Of a stretch of 64,000 bases of DNA, positions 32,078 to 40,562 are shown piece after piece. This DNA is from Micropruina sp. GTDB taxonomy: Bacteria > Actinomycetota > Actinomycetes > Propionibacteriales > Propionibacteriaceae. Location of the stretch: NCBI GenBank assembly GCA_016711105.1, contig JADJTO010000002.1, positions 248,001-312,000 on the forward strand, in the 5' to 3' direction. The notes beneath the pieces are model-generated. The model searched no databases and was not told the origin of the DNA. It saw only the letters and a program-made list of their open reading frames with translations. Numbering within the stretch: position 1 is the stretch's first letter; each line of letters begins with the position of its first letter. Made by a program: the position numbers and the translations under genes.

Positions 32078-33542
32078 TCAGTAGGCGCCACGGGCAGCGA
32101 GGACCGCGCTGAACGTGCGCAGCATGATCGAGACATCCTGCAGCATCGACCAGTTGTCGACGTAATAGAGGTCGAGCCGAACCGTGTCATCCCACGACAG
32201 GGACGACCGACCTGAGACCTGCCACAGACCGGTCAGACCGGGGCGCACGTCGATGATCGCTGTAGAGCGCCACCTCGCGGGGCAGTGCCGGACGAGGGCC
32301 GACCGGGCTCATGTCACCCCGAAGCACGTTCCAGAACTGCGGCACCTCGTCGAGAGAGAAACGACGGATGAACCGACCGACCCGGGTGATCCGCGGATCG
32401 TGGATCATCTTGAACAGCACATCGCCCTCGGACTCGTTCTGGGCGCGGATGGCTGCCAGCTTGGCCTCAGCGTCCACACACATCGAGCGGAGCTTATAGA
32501 ACCGGAAGTGTTCGCCCTTGTGCCCGACCCGTTCCTGGCTGAAGAACACCGGCCCGCCATCCTCCAGCTTGATCGCCAGTGCCACCAAGGCCATCACGGG
32601 CAGGGAGACCAGCAAGATGGTTGCCGACCCAACGATGTCGAAGGCCCGCTTGAGCCACGTGGACGCGTATTGGGCCCGCGGCTTCTCAACGTGCACCAAG
32701 GGCATACCCGCCACCGGACGAACCGTCAGCCGCTGGGCGGAGATGTCGGTCAGGGCTGGCACCACGATCATCTGGGCGTGGTGCTCCTCCAACTCTCGGG
32801 CCATGCGGTTGAACATGTAGGCCCTCGGGAACGATCCTTCGGCGAAGATGACGGCCTCGGCCCCCGTCTGGTGGAGCGCGGCCAGCGCGTCGCTGGGGGT
32901 ACCGACTCTCGGCACCGGGAGCGCTGCCTCCGTACCTTGACGCACCTCGCACAGCACGCCGACCACGTCGAATCCCAACCACTTCTCGCGCTGAATGACC
33001 CGCAGTAGGTCGATCACATGCTCCTGATCACCAGCGATCAGAGTCGGGGTCAACATCATTCCCCGCCGACGAGTGGCGTGAAGTAGCCGCCGGAGCGCCA
33101 CACGGCCCAGCAGCAGCAGCGGGATGCCGACGGCGAACAACACAACGAAGTAACCGCGCGACAGCGGATACTTCAACAGGTAGGCGCTGACCCCCAAGGT
33201 GGCGGCCACCAGGACCGAGGCGTTCAAGACGCGGCGGTACTCCACTGTGTCTGTGCCCTGTTGGCTCAACTGGTACGAGCCGGTCAGGGCGAGGCCGAGC
33301 ATCCACCCTCCCATCAGCAGGGCCACCCACCTAGCCACGTTCGCATCCAGGTCGGCTACGTCGGGAAGGAGTCCCACTAGTTGGCGACTTTGGACGGCCA
33401 CAGCCGACGCGATCGCGATGAGTAGAAAGTCAACCAGGACCAGAACTGTGGTTTGCCACCGCTGAACCCACGCGGTGGACTGCCTCTTCGTCCCGATCGC
33501 CCAGGTCTGCCGTGCACCCGTGAGCGCTTCACTTATCGACAA
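32078..33542 (-). pseudogene. polyprenyl glycosylphosphotransferase (WbaP/WcaJ type), frameshifted near the C-terminus
   Basis: Membrane enzyme that moves a sugar-1-phosphate to undecaprenyl phosphate, the first step of exopolysaccharide units. About 450 residues are in one frame: four N-terminal helices, a CoA-binding-like middle domain, then KRAFDIVGSATILLV and RFSLDEVPQFWNVLRGDMS. At about 32260 the frame breaks; the next frame gives IDVRPGLTGLWQVSGRSSLS and ends GAY at 32078, exactly the family C-terminus. A one-base indel explains it and the protein would be about 487 aa. Frameshift may be a sequence error. Confidence 0.85.
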
Positions 33543-33859
33543 TGTCGGCTCTCTCTCAGAATCTCACCGCGCTCGGGCGGTTGCAGAACCAACCTGCTAC
33601 CGACCCACTGCCACGTCGCGTGTGACGCCACTCCCCCCGGAAGAGACGATCCCCCGAACGCCTCTCTTGTGACCCTCTGAGAATAGACTTAGCCAGGGTC
33701 AGCTAACTAGTCCATGTTTCAACTTAGTGCCCACGCCCCTGATTGCAGTGGCCTGGGGTGCGCAAATGCACTGATCCAGTCGTTTGAAAGCCTAGATTTC
33801 ACTGTTTCCGTAGCTTTACGAAACTAGGTAAGTGAGGAATTCTCGGCTCGGGAGGACCC
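33543..33859. other. intergenic region, lower GC, no gene seen
   Basis: 317 bp between the glycosylphosphotransferase start and the rmlB end (both minus strand). The part from 33680 to 33840 is clearly lower in GC than its surroundings. An imperfect dyad GTTTCCGTA-GCT-TTACGAAAC at 33804-33824, flanked by CCTA/TAGG, may be the rmlB terminator. The glycosylphosphotransferase promoter must be here too; no clear -35/-10 is identified. Confidence 0.5.
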
Positions 33860-34858
33860 CTACTGGCCGGTCTTGGCGTACTTTGCCTCGGTCGCCTGCT
33901 TCATCGGACGCCACCAGTCCTGGTTCGCCCGGTACCACTCGATGGTGGCGTCCAGCCCTTGGGCGAAATTGCGGTAGCGCGGCTCCCAGCCCAGTTCGGT
34001 GCGCAGTCGGGTGGCATCGATGGCGTAGCGAAGATCGTGCCCCGGACGGTCGTTCACGTGGTCGTAGGCGTCGATCGGCTGGCCCATCGCAGCCAGGATC
34101 AACTCGATCACCGTCTTGTTGTTCTCCTCGCCGTCTGCCCCGATCAGGTAGGTTTCGCCGATCGTTCCGGCCTCGATGATCCGCAGCACCGCGGCGTTGT
34201 GGTCGTCCACGTGGATCCAGTCCCGCACGTTCAGCCCGGCCCCGTAGAGCTTGGGCCTGATCCCGTCGATCACGTTGGTGATCTGGCGCGGAATGAACTT
34301 CTCCACGTGTTGGTAGGGGCCGTAGTTGTTGGAGCAGTTGCTGATCGTGGCCCGAACGCCGAACGAGCGCACCCACGCCCTGACCAGCAGGTCTGAGCCG
34401 GCCTTGGAGGCCGAGTAAGGGCTGGACGGGTTGTAGGGGGTGGCCTCGGAGAACTTGCCGGGATCGTCCAGTTCGAGGTCGCCGTAGACCTCCTCGGTCG
34501 AGATGTGGTGGAAGCGGCGGTCGTGCTTGCGCACCGCCTGCAGGAGCTCATACGTGCCGATCAGGTTGGTCTGGATGAACGGCGACGGATCGTTCAGCGA
34601 GTTGTCGTTGTGCGACTCTGCGGCGAAGTGGACCACCAGCTCGTTCTCGGCCACCAGAGAATCCACCAAGGCGGCATCCCCCACCGAGCCTTTGACGAAG
34701 CGGAACCGATCGGCCGGTAGCCCGTCCAGTGACGCCACGTTTCCGGCGTAGGTGAGGGCGTCGAGGACGGTAACCGTGTGTTCGGTGTGGTCAATCACAT
34801 AGCGGGTGAAGTTACTGCCTATAAAGCCGGCACCGCCGGTGACCAAAATCGCGGACAT
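33860..34858 (-). CDS. rmlB: dTDP-glucose 4,6-dehydratase
   Basis: 332-aa SDR enzyme of the rhamnose pathway, converting dTDP-glucose to dTDP-4-keto-6-deoxyglucose. NAD motif TGGAGFIGSNF, HFAAESHNDNS, STEEVYGDL and catalytic YSASKAGSD are all present, and NYGPYQHVEKFIPRQ is specific to RmlB. The ATG at 34858 lies 7 bases after TAAGAT, so a leaderless message is likely; extra upstream codons are not conserved. Other rml genes are not in the window. With the two preceding genes it suggests a deoxysugar-containing surface polymer. Confidence 0.93.
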   Translation of the reverse strand: MSAILVTGGAGFIGSNFTRYVIDHTEHTVTVLDALTYAGNVASLDGLPADRFRFVKGSVGDAALVDSLVAENELVVHFAAESHNDNSLNDPSPFIQTNLIGTYELLQAVRKHDRRFHHISTEEVYGDLELDDPGKFSEATPYNPSSPYSASKAGSDLLVRAWVRSFGVRATISNCSNNYGPYQHVEKFIPRQITNVIDGIRPKLYGAGLNVRDWIHVDDHNAAVLRIIEAGTIGETYLIGADGEENNKTVIELILAAMGQPIDAYDHVNDRPGHDLRYAIDATRLRTELGWEPRYRNFAQGLDATIEWYRANQDWWRPMKQATEAKYAKTGQ

Positions 34859-34940
34859 GCCCGGCATCTTATGTCGAGTCCCTGGGTGCCGATGCAAATC
34901 GCCTAGCCCCGGGCAAACAAAGGCCTGCGAGAAATGTAAA

Positions 34941-34971
34941 GGTCCCTGCCCGGGGGGATGGGGCAGGGACC
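34941..34971 (-). terminator. terminator after thioredoxin gene
   Basis: GGTCCCTGCCC (34941-34951) pairs with GGGCAGGGACC (34961-34971). On the minus strand the hairpin is followed by TTTACATTTC, giving a recognisable intrinsic terminator about 70 bases after the trxA stop. Confidence 0.82.
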
Positions 34972-35042
34972 GGCCATCACTCTACGCGAAAAGTGCCCGT
35001 CTGTCACCCGAGCGGGGGACAGCCAGCGCGCAGATGTTTGAG

Positions 35043-35402
35043 CTAGTCGGTAGCTGCGCTCTGAGCCTTCACCGTCTCCATGTCCAGCTCCTTCACGGCA
35101 GCGATCACGCGCTCGAACTGCGGCCCACTGAGCGCTCCCGCCTCGCGAAACACCAGGTAGCCGTCGCGGAACGCCATCAGGGTCGGGATCGCCTGGATTC
35201 CGAGGCCGCCGGCCAGGGCACGCTGGTCTTCGGTATCCACCTTGCCGAACACGACGTCCGCGTGTTGTTCGGCGGCCTTGTCGAAGATGGGCGCAAAGCG
35301 CTTGCAGGGGCCGCACCACTCGGCCCAGAAGTCAACAAACACGATGCCGTTGTCTTGCACGGTGGTGGCGAAGCTTTCGCGGGTCAGTTCAACGGTAGGC
35401 AT
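35043..35402 (-). CDS. trxA: thioredoxin
   Basis: 119-aa cytosolic thioredoxin. Active site WAEWCGPCKRF with the redox CGPC, cis-proline in AIPTLMAF, and the usual length plus a short tail. GGAG lies 8 bases before ATG 35402 (CAGGAGAATCATC). It reduces protein disulfides with thioredoxin reductase, whose gene is not in the window. It is transcribed away from the rmlB region and ends at a strong terminator. Confidence 0.93.
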   Translation of the reverse strand: MPTVELTRESFATTVQDNGIVFVDFWAEWCGPCKRFAPIFDKAAEQHADVVFGKVDTEDQRALAGGLGIQAIPTLMAFRDGYLVFREAGALSGPQFERVIAAVKELDMETVKAQSAATD

Positions 35403-35475
35403 GATGATTCTCCTGTTTTTGGATACGCCCGGTCAACGCAATGGCCACGGCCGGATATTCCCCGCCGCGCGGCGC

Positions 35476-36171
35476 TCAGACCTGCGCCGGCCCGACGAAG
35501 AGGTGGTCGGCGGCCTCCAGCTCGACCCGACAACCGGCTGCGGCGGCCGCGACCACCTCCAGCTGCCGCTCAACCATGCGAGCGGTGATGATGTTGCCGG
35601 GCCGAACGCCGACCTCGGAGAGCAGGCGCATCAGCACTGGGTCGTTCTGCAGATACTCGCTCATCCGGCGCAGCGTGACCCGCACGGGTTGGCTGGTCAG
35701 CTGGTGGCTGAGCGGCTCGGCACCATCGCGGAACTGCTCGGGCGCGGGCGGGCCGCCCAACTCCTCCAAGGCGGGAATCGGATTGCCGTACGGGGACTCG
35801 ACCGGATTGTCCAACATCGCGACCAGCCGCTTCTCCACATCGGCCGAGATCACGTGTTCCCAACGGCACGCCTCGGTGTGCACCAAGTGCCACTCCAAGC
35901 CGATCACGTCGATCAGGAGTCGTTCGGCCAGCCGATGCTTGCGCATCACCCGGCTGGCCAGCACCCGTCCGCGCGGGCTGAGCTGCAACAAACGATCGTC
36001 GGTGACGGTGAGCAGACCGTCCCGTTCCATCCGGGCGACGGTTTGGGAGACGGTCGGGCCACTGTGCTTGAGCCGCTCGGCGATCCGGGCCCGCAGCGGG
36101 GGCACCCCCTCTTCGACCAGCTCGTGAATCGTGCGCAGGTACATCTCCGTCGTGTCGATGAGATCGCTCAT
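35476..36171 (-). CDS. DtxR family metal-dependent repressor
   Basis: 231 aa: N-terminal winged helix (HSGPTVSQTVARMERDGLL), a metal-binding dimer domain (HRLAERLLIDVIGLEWHLVHTEA is split here: HRLAERLLIDVIGL and WHLVHTEACRWEH), and a C-terminal SH3-like domain. The metal ligands C102-E105-H106 of DtxR correspond to CRWEH. Iron or manganese homeostasis is the likely regulon, but none of its targets is obvious nearby. Divergent from the acVLRF1 gene. Confidence 0.9.
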   Translation of the reverse strand: MSDLIDTTEMYLRTIHELVEEGVPPLRARIAERLKHSGPTVSQTVARMERDGLLTVTDDRLLQLSPRGRVLASRVMRKHRLAERLLIDVIGLEWHLVHTEACRWEHVISADVEKRLVAMLDNPVESPYGNPIPALEELGGPPAPEQFRDGAEPLSHQLTSQPVRVTLRRMSEYLQNDPVLMRLLSEVGVRPGNIITARMVERQLEVVAAAAAGCRVELEAADHLFVGPAQV

Positions 36172-36229
36172 CCGTACCTCCGATCGTTTCGGGGGCCAGA
36201 CTAGTGCGGTTCTCGCCTACTCTGAGCCC

Positions 36230-36877
36230 ATGCCTGCCCCGATGATGGAGCGCCGGATCCTGCTCCGGCCCGAACGGTTGGGTGGCTGGCTCGACGGGTT
36301 CGCCGTTCGACACGGCGCCGTATCCCACGTGGTGACCGAATCCACCGTCGCGTTCACCGCAGCGGACGGCTCCCTGGCCCGGGTCGACCTGATCTGGGGC
36401 CCGGTCGTGCCCGACATCCCCGTCCCAGAACTGGTCGAACAGCTGACTCGGGAACGTCGAGTCGGCGCTCTGTTGGTGCGACGGGCCGGACATGCCGTGG
36501 GGATCTTCCAGGGCTCCGCGCTGCTGACCAGCGAAGTGGGCTCGCACTATGTGCAGGGCACCACCAAGGCCGGAGGCTGGTCGCAGAAGCGCTACTCACG
36601 TCGCCGTGAGAATCAGGCCGACCACGCCTTCGCCAAGGCGGCCGCCGAACTACAGCGGATCCTGCTGCCGGTCCTCGGCTCGCTGGAGGCCGTGGTGACC
36701 GGAGGCGACAGTGCGGCCGTCCGGGCCGTGTTGGCCGAACCCCGTCTGGAGTCCGTGGCGGCGCTGGTCGTTCCGCGTAAGCCACTCCCGGTTCCTGATC
36801 CGAAGCGGGTGGTCCTGGAGGCCTTTGGTGAGTCGTACCGGGAAATCCCGATTCTGCTTCGCCAACCGCCCGAGTAA
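36230..36877 (+). CDS. acVLRF1 family peptidyl-tRNA hydrolase (Vms1-like release factor)
   Basis: 215-aa actinobacterial relative of the Vms1/eRF1-like domain that frees peptides from stalled ribosomal subunits. TKAGGWSQKRYSRRRENQ carries the catalytic glutamine loop of the family. ATG 36230 follows TACTCT by 6 bases (leaderless); a second ATG 12 bases later is possible. The frame extends upstream into the DtxR gene region but without conserved sequence. Role in ribosome rescue is from the family. Confidence 0.85.
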   Translation: MPAPMMERRILLRPERLGGWLDGFAVRHGAVSHVVTESTVAFTAADGSLARVDLIWGPVVPDIPVPELVEQLTRERRVGALLVRRAGHAVGIFQGSALLTSEVGSHYVQGTTKAGGWSQKRYSRRRENQADHAFAKAAAELQRILLPVLGSLEAVVTGGDSAAVRAVLAEPRLESVAALVVPRKPLPVPDPKRVVLEAFGESYREIPILLRQPPE

Positions 36878-36909
36878 GTCAGCAACCCAGCACTCAGGGG
36901 AGTCAGGAT

Positions 36910-37575
36910 TCAGGGCGCCAGCCGACCCACCGCCCAACCCTCCCCCACGCGGGTGTAGACCAGCCGGTCGTGCATCCGGCTCGGCTGGCCGGCCCAGAAC
37001 TCGATCCGGTCCGGAACCAGCCGGTAGCCGCCCCAGGTCGGAGGGCACGGAATCTGCTCCACGTCGGCGAAACGCTGCGCGACGTCAGCGTAGGTGGCTT
37101 CGAGCTCCTCAACGCCGCTCACCTGGCTGGACTGACCTGAGGCCCAGGCGCCGACCTGGGCGGCGCGGGGACGAAGGGCGAAGTACTCCTCCGATTCGGC
37201 TCGGGTCACCCTGGTCACGGTCCCCTCGAAGCGGACCTGCCGGAACAGCGGCCCCCAATAGAACAGGGCGGTGGCGCGGGGATGCTGCACCAGTTGAGCG
37301 GCCTTGGCCGAGGTGTAGTTGGTGTAGAAGACGAGGCCGAGGGCGTCGTACTCCTTGAGCAGCACGGCCCGGGCCGCTGCCTGCACTCCGCGGTCGGACT
37401 CCTCCACCGTCGCCAGAATCATCGCGTTCGGTTCTTTGATCAGACCCGCATCGCGGGCCGCGAAGGCCTGACTGATCCAGCGGGCGAACAGCTCGTCCGG
37501 TTCGGCGGGGACGTCGGCTTCGCGCAGGTGTTCGCCGGCGTAGTCGACACGCACCCGGCGCAGATCCCCGCTCAT
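36910..37575 (-). CDS. pdxH: pyridoxamine 5'-phosphate oxidase
   Basis: 221-aa FMN enzyme making pyridoxal phosphate from PNP/PMP. NAMILATVEE, VLLKEYDALGLVFYTNY, FYWGPLFRQVRFEG and a C-terminal WGGYRLVPDRIEFW are the family marks. ATG 37575 overlaps the stop of the small membrane protein gene upstream (ATGA). The long frame beyond this start is antisense-like and not used. Confidence 0.93.
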   Translation of the reverse strand: MSGDLRRVRVDYAGEHLREADVPAEPDELFARWISQAFAARDAGLIKEPNAMILATVEESDRGVQAAARAVLLKEYDALGLVFYTNYTSAKAAQLVQHPRATALFYWGPLFRQVRFEGTVTRVTRAESEEYFALRPRAAQVGAWASGQSSQVSGVEELEATYADVAQRFADVEQIPCPPTWGGYRLVPDRIEFWAGQPSRMHDRLVYTRVGEGWAVGRLAP

Positions 37576-37853
37576 CCGCGGCGGATCAGCACGACAGCAC
37601 CTGCGCCGAGGGCCAGAGCGACCGCGCCCCCCAAGGCGAGCATCGTGCCGTTGCTCTCGGGCGTCAGATTGGAGCCGTCGTCGTTTTCGTCCGGGATGGA
37701 TTCGCTCGGACTGGGCTCCACCGCGGGTGAGGCGGACGGGGTCGCCCGGGGCAGCGGGGCAGCGCCGGCATCGACCAACGGCCAACCCAACCCCCCGACG
37801 ACGATCAGGAACCCCGCGCAGAGCCAGCCGGTCAGGGCGCGGCGTGTTGGCAT
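37572..37853 (-). CDS. small exported or membrane-anchored protein
   Basis: 93 aa starting at ATG 37853, with GAGGAG seven bases upstream. An N-terminal signal or anchor (WLCAGFLIVVGGLGWPLV), a Pro/Ser/acidic linker of about 40 residues and a C-terminal helix (LALGGAVALALGAGAVVLI) ending in Arg-Arg-Gly, which looks like a cell-surface anchor. No sortase motif. Coupled to pdxH by a four-base overlap. Family not recognised. Confidence 0.65.
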   Translation of the reverse strand: MPTRRALTGWLCAGFLIVVGGLGWPLVDAGAAPLPRATPSASPAVEPSPSESIPDENDDGSNLTPESNGTMLALGGAVALALGAGAVVLIRRG

Positions 37854-37911
37854 GGGCGTCTCCTCGTTGTAGGGCATTCAGCCTAGTCGTCATCCCGGCC
37901 TGGGCTTTGGC

Positions 37912-38010
37912 TCACCGCACCCACCAGGCCCACAAGCTTCCGACCAGGACGATCCCGACCAGGACGACCAGCGTCCCGGAGACAATCAGCCGACGCACAC
38001 GGGGATTCAC
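37912..38010 (-). CDS. very small single-helix membrane protein
   Basis: A 32-aa frame from GTG 38010: basic NPRVRRL, then IVSGTLVVLVGIVLVGSLW, ending WAWWVR. The charge and hydrophobic pattern are those of a real single-span protein, with positive residues at both ends. CATCAT lies six bases before the start on the minus strand, in the leaderless position. It fills what would otherwise be a gap between two divergent genes. Family unknown. Confidence 0.45.
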   Translation of the reverse strand: MNPRVRRLIVSGTLVVLVGIVLVGSLWAWWVR

Positions 38011-38056
38011 AGACCAATGATGGCCGGTCAGCGCACCCCTGGGTTACCTTTGGGCC

Positions 38057-38722
38057 ATGGGCGAGTTGCGGCTCTTCGCGATCGGCGTTGATGAGGTCAG
38101 GGATGTCTTCGGAGCCTCCGACGAGGTCGCTCACGCGTTTCGGACGGTGGCGGCGGCCGCCTTCCCACCACCCGTCCCCCAGGCCCAGGGCCTGATCGGC
38201 AAACTCGGCCCCCTCTTTCGCCGTCCGCCGGACGCCCTGGTGATCCGGCCCGGCATTCCGACCGAGACCGAGGCCGCGGCCGTGCTCGCCGGCCGCTTCG
38301 TCCCCCCGCATCGGCTGACGGCGGCCTGGCAGTTGCTGTACGCCTGGCTCGACGCCCGCTGCTGGGGCCAGCACCTTCTCGACATCGACTCGGCCCGCCT
38401 GGACGCTGTGGAGTTCGATCTGGCCCGCTGCGGGCTGCACACCCGCTTTGGGATCGCCAAGCTGCTCAACGGGGATCTTGGGCTCCCGCTGCAACCTGCC
38501 CCGGGAATGGGCACGGGCTACGTCCGCTTCGCGCACGTGATCGCGATGCGACAGGAGTGGCTCGGCGTGGCGGACCAACTCACCGAGGAGAACCGTCCCC
38601 TGGCCTCGGCGCTGCTGGGCTGGTTGCAGAACTTCGACGGCTACGCCGCCGCAGCCACAGCTGCGTCCCGTCCGGTACCCGACCTGATCGCGATGTACCG
38701 GGCCGAACCCGAGATCAGCTGA
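38057..38722 (+). CDS. hypothetical protein (possible DUF7691-like)
   Basis: 221 aa, cytosolic, no membrane helix. GELRLFAIGVDEVRDVFG starts the protein; further marks are FRRPPDALVIRPGIPT and an alpha-helical second half rich in Leu/Trp (AAWQLLYAWLDARCWGQHLL). It is similar in character to actinobacterial proteins of DUF7691 type, but I am not certain. The stop overlaps the convergent permease gene by eight bases. Confidence 0.65.
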   Translation: MGELRLFAIGVDEVRDVFGASDEVAHAFRTVAAAAFPPPVPQAQGLIGKLGPLFRRPPDALVIRPGIPTETEAAAVLAGRFVPPHRLTAAWQLLYAWLDARCWGQHLLDIDSARLDAVEFDLARCGLHTRFGIAKLLNGDLGLPLQPAPGMGTGYVRFAHVIAMRQEWLGVADQLTEENRPLASALLGWLQNFDGYAAAATAASRPVPDLIAMYRAEPEIS

Positions 38723-40241
38723 TCAGTCCGAGGATCAGACCCTGGACGAAGTAGATCGCGAACAGGCCACTGACTACGTACATCAGCGGATGCACCTCGC
38801 GGGCCTTGCCCTTGAACAGCTTGATCGCCACGTAGGTGACGAAGCCCGCGCCGATCCCCACGGTGATCGAGTAGGTGAACGGCATCAGCACCATGGTGAG
38901 AAACGCGGGGATGCCCTCCTCCGGATCTTCCCAATCGACGTGGGTGACCTGCGACATCATCAGGAAGCCGACGAAAACCAGCACCGTCGCGGCGGCTTCG
39001 GAGGGGACCATGTTCACCAGGGGTGCCAGGAAGAGGCTGAGCAAGAAGGCCACGCCGGTCACCACCGAGGCCAACCCAGTCCGAGCACCTTCGCCGACGC
39101 CGGCCGCGGACTCGATATAGGACGTGTTGGAGGACACCGAACCCAAGCCGCCGGCCATCGCGGCGATCGAATCGACGACCAGGATCTCCTGCACCCGCGG
39201 CGGGTTCCCGGCTTGATCCAACAGATCACCCTCAGCACCCACCGCGACCACCGTCCCCATGGTGTCGAAGAAGTCGGCCAGCAGCAGCGAGAAGACCAGC
39301 AACACCAGGCCCAACACGACCGAGGCGTCCACCCCGACGAACGCGCCGAAGAGGTCCACCCGACCGATCAGGCTCAGGTCGGGCGCGGTGAAGGCGCTCA
39401 GCGCGGGTACGTTCAAGGCCCACCCGGTCGGGTTCTCCGTTCCGACCCGAGCCCCCAGGTGCAGCACGGCCTCCACCGCCACGCCGAGGGCGGTGGCGGC
39501 GATGATCGCGATCAGCATGGCCCCCTTCGCCCGACGGACGAAGAGCAGGATCAGCAGGAACAGCCCGATCACGAACACGGCGATCGGCCAGCCGGTGAGC
39601 GAGCCGTTGATGCCCAGCTCCACCGGGGTCGGGCCCAGCGGCTTGCGGACGAAGCCGGCGTCGACGAACCCGATGAAGGCGATGAACAGGCCGATGCCGA
39701 CGGAGATCCCGGTACGCAAGGAGCGCGGGACCGCCCTGAACACGGCCCGCCGGAAGCCGGTCAGCACCAGGACGGTGATGATGATGCCCTCCCACACCAC
39801 CAGCCCCATCGCCTGTGGCCAGGTCAGCTTCGGGGCGATCACGTAGGCCAGCAGGGCGTTCAACCCCAGGCCGGTGGCGAGGCCGAGCGGGAACCGTCCG
39901 TAGACGCCCATCAGGATCGTCATCATCCCAGCCACCAGGGCAGTGGCCGCCGCAACCATGGCAATGGACGCTCCGACGTTCGCACCGATGACCACACCGG
40001 CGGCGTCGAGCTTGGGCTGACCACTCAGCAGTAGACCGTTCTTGTCGGTCGCCGTACCGATGATCAGCGGGTTGAGGGCGATGATGTAGGCCATGGTGAA
40101 GAAGGTGACCAGACCGCCGCGCACCTCGCGGGCAAGGGTGGAGCCTCGCTTGGTGATCTCGAACCAGCCGTCCAGCCCGCCCGAGGCGGTCAGCTCTTCG
40201 GGTCGTGGGGATCGTGCCGCTTTTGGTGAACGCGTAACCAT
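38715..40241 (-). CDS. NCS2 family purine permease (AzgA/GhxP type)
   Basis: 508-aa transporter with 12-14 membrane helices, importing adenine, guanine or hypoxanthine by proton symport. GLVTFFTMAYIIALNPLIIG near the N-terminus, ADFFDTMGTVVAVG and SNTSYIESAAGVGEGARTGL (about residues 320-345) are the substrate-site motifs of the AzgA branch. ATG 40241 (MVTRSPKAARS) lies 7 bases after TAGCAT; ATG 40250 (MCAM) is an alternative. Single gene, divergent from the DUF2530 gene. Confidence 0.9.
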   Translation of the reverse strand: MVTRSPKAARSPRPEELTASGGLDGWFEITKRGSTLAREVRGGLVTFFTMAYIIALNPLIIGTATDKNGLLLSGQPKLDAAGVVIGANVGASIAMVAAATALVAGMMTILMGVYGRFPLGLATGLGLNALLAYVIAPKLTWPQAMGLVVWEGIIITVLVLTGFRRAVFRAVPRSLRTGISVGIGLFIAFIGFVDAGFVRKPLGPTPVELGINGSLTGWPIAVFVIGLFLLILLFVRRAKGAMLIAIIAATALGVAVEAVLHLGARVGTENPTGWALNVPALSAFTAPDLSLIGRVDLFGAFVGVDASVVLGLVLLVFSLLLADFFDTMGTVVAVGAEGDLLDQAGNPPRVQEILVVDSIAAMAGGLGSVSSNTSYIESAAGVGEGARTGLASVVTGVAFLLSLFLAPLVNMVPSEAAATVLVFVGFLMMSQVTHVDWEDPEEGIPAFLTMVLMPFTYSITVGIGAGFVTYVAIKLFKGKAREVHPLMYVVSGLFAIYFVQGLILGLIS

Positions 40242-40286
40242 GGCGCACATGCTAGGCCCGCGCCCCGACAGCCTAGAGTGGTGTCC

Positions 40287-40559
40287 GTGACCCAGGATTC
40301 CCCAAGGAAGCCCGATCAGGTCTTTCTGCAAGCCCCGGTGCGGGCGCTGGACCCGCATGGGGTCCAAGTGGTCTCCATCGGGACGGCAGCCTTCGCCGCC
40401 AGCAGCGTGCTGCTCTGGCTCACCCGCGAATCCCTGGCCGCCATCGACAAGAGCTGGTGGTTACAGGTTGCGATCACCGGGACGGGAATCGGCTTGCTCG
40501 CGCTGGGTTACCTGCTGCTCCGCCGCAAACGCGGAGTCAGCGACAACCCTCCGACCTGA
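40287..40559 (+). CDS. DUF2530 membrane protein
   Basis: 90 aa, two membrane helices (VVSIGTAAFAASSVLLWL and LQVAITGTGIGLLALGYLLL) with a short basic C-terminus RRKRGVSDN, as in the actinobacterial DUF2530 family. GTG 40287 is placed 7 bases after TAGAGT (40274-40279), so leaderless; GTGs at 40278 and 40281 fall within that box. It converges on the citrate synthase gene with a three-base gap. Function unknown. Confidence 0.8.
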   Translation: MTQDSPRKPDQVFLQAPVRALDPHGVQVVSIGTAAFAASSVLLWLTRESLAAIDKSWWLQVAITGTGIGLLALGYLLLRRKRGVSDNPPT

Positions 40560-40562
40560 CCT

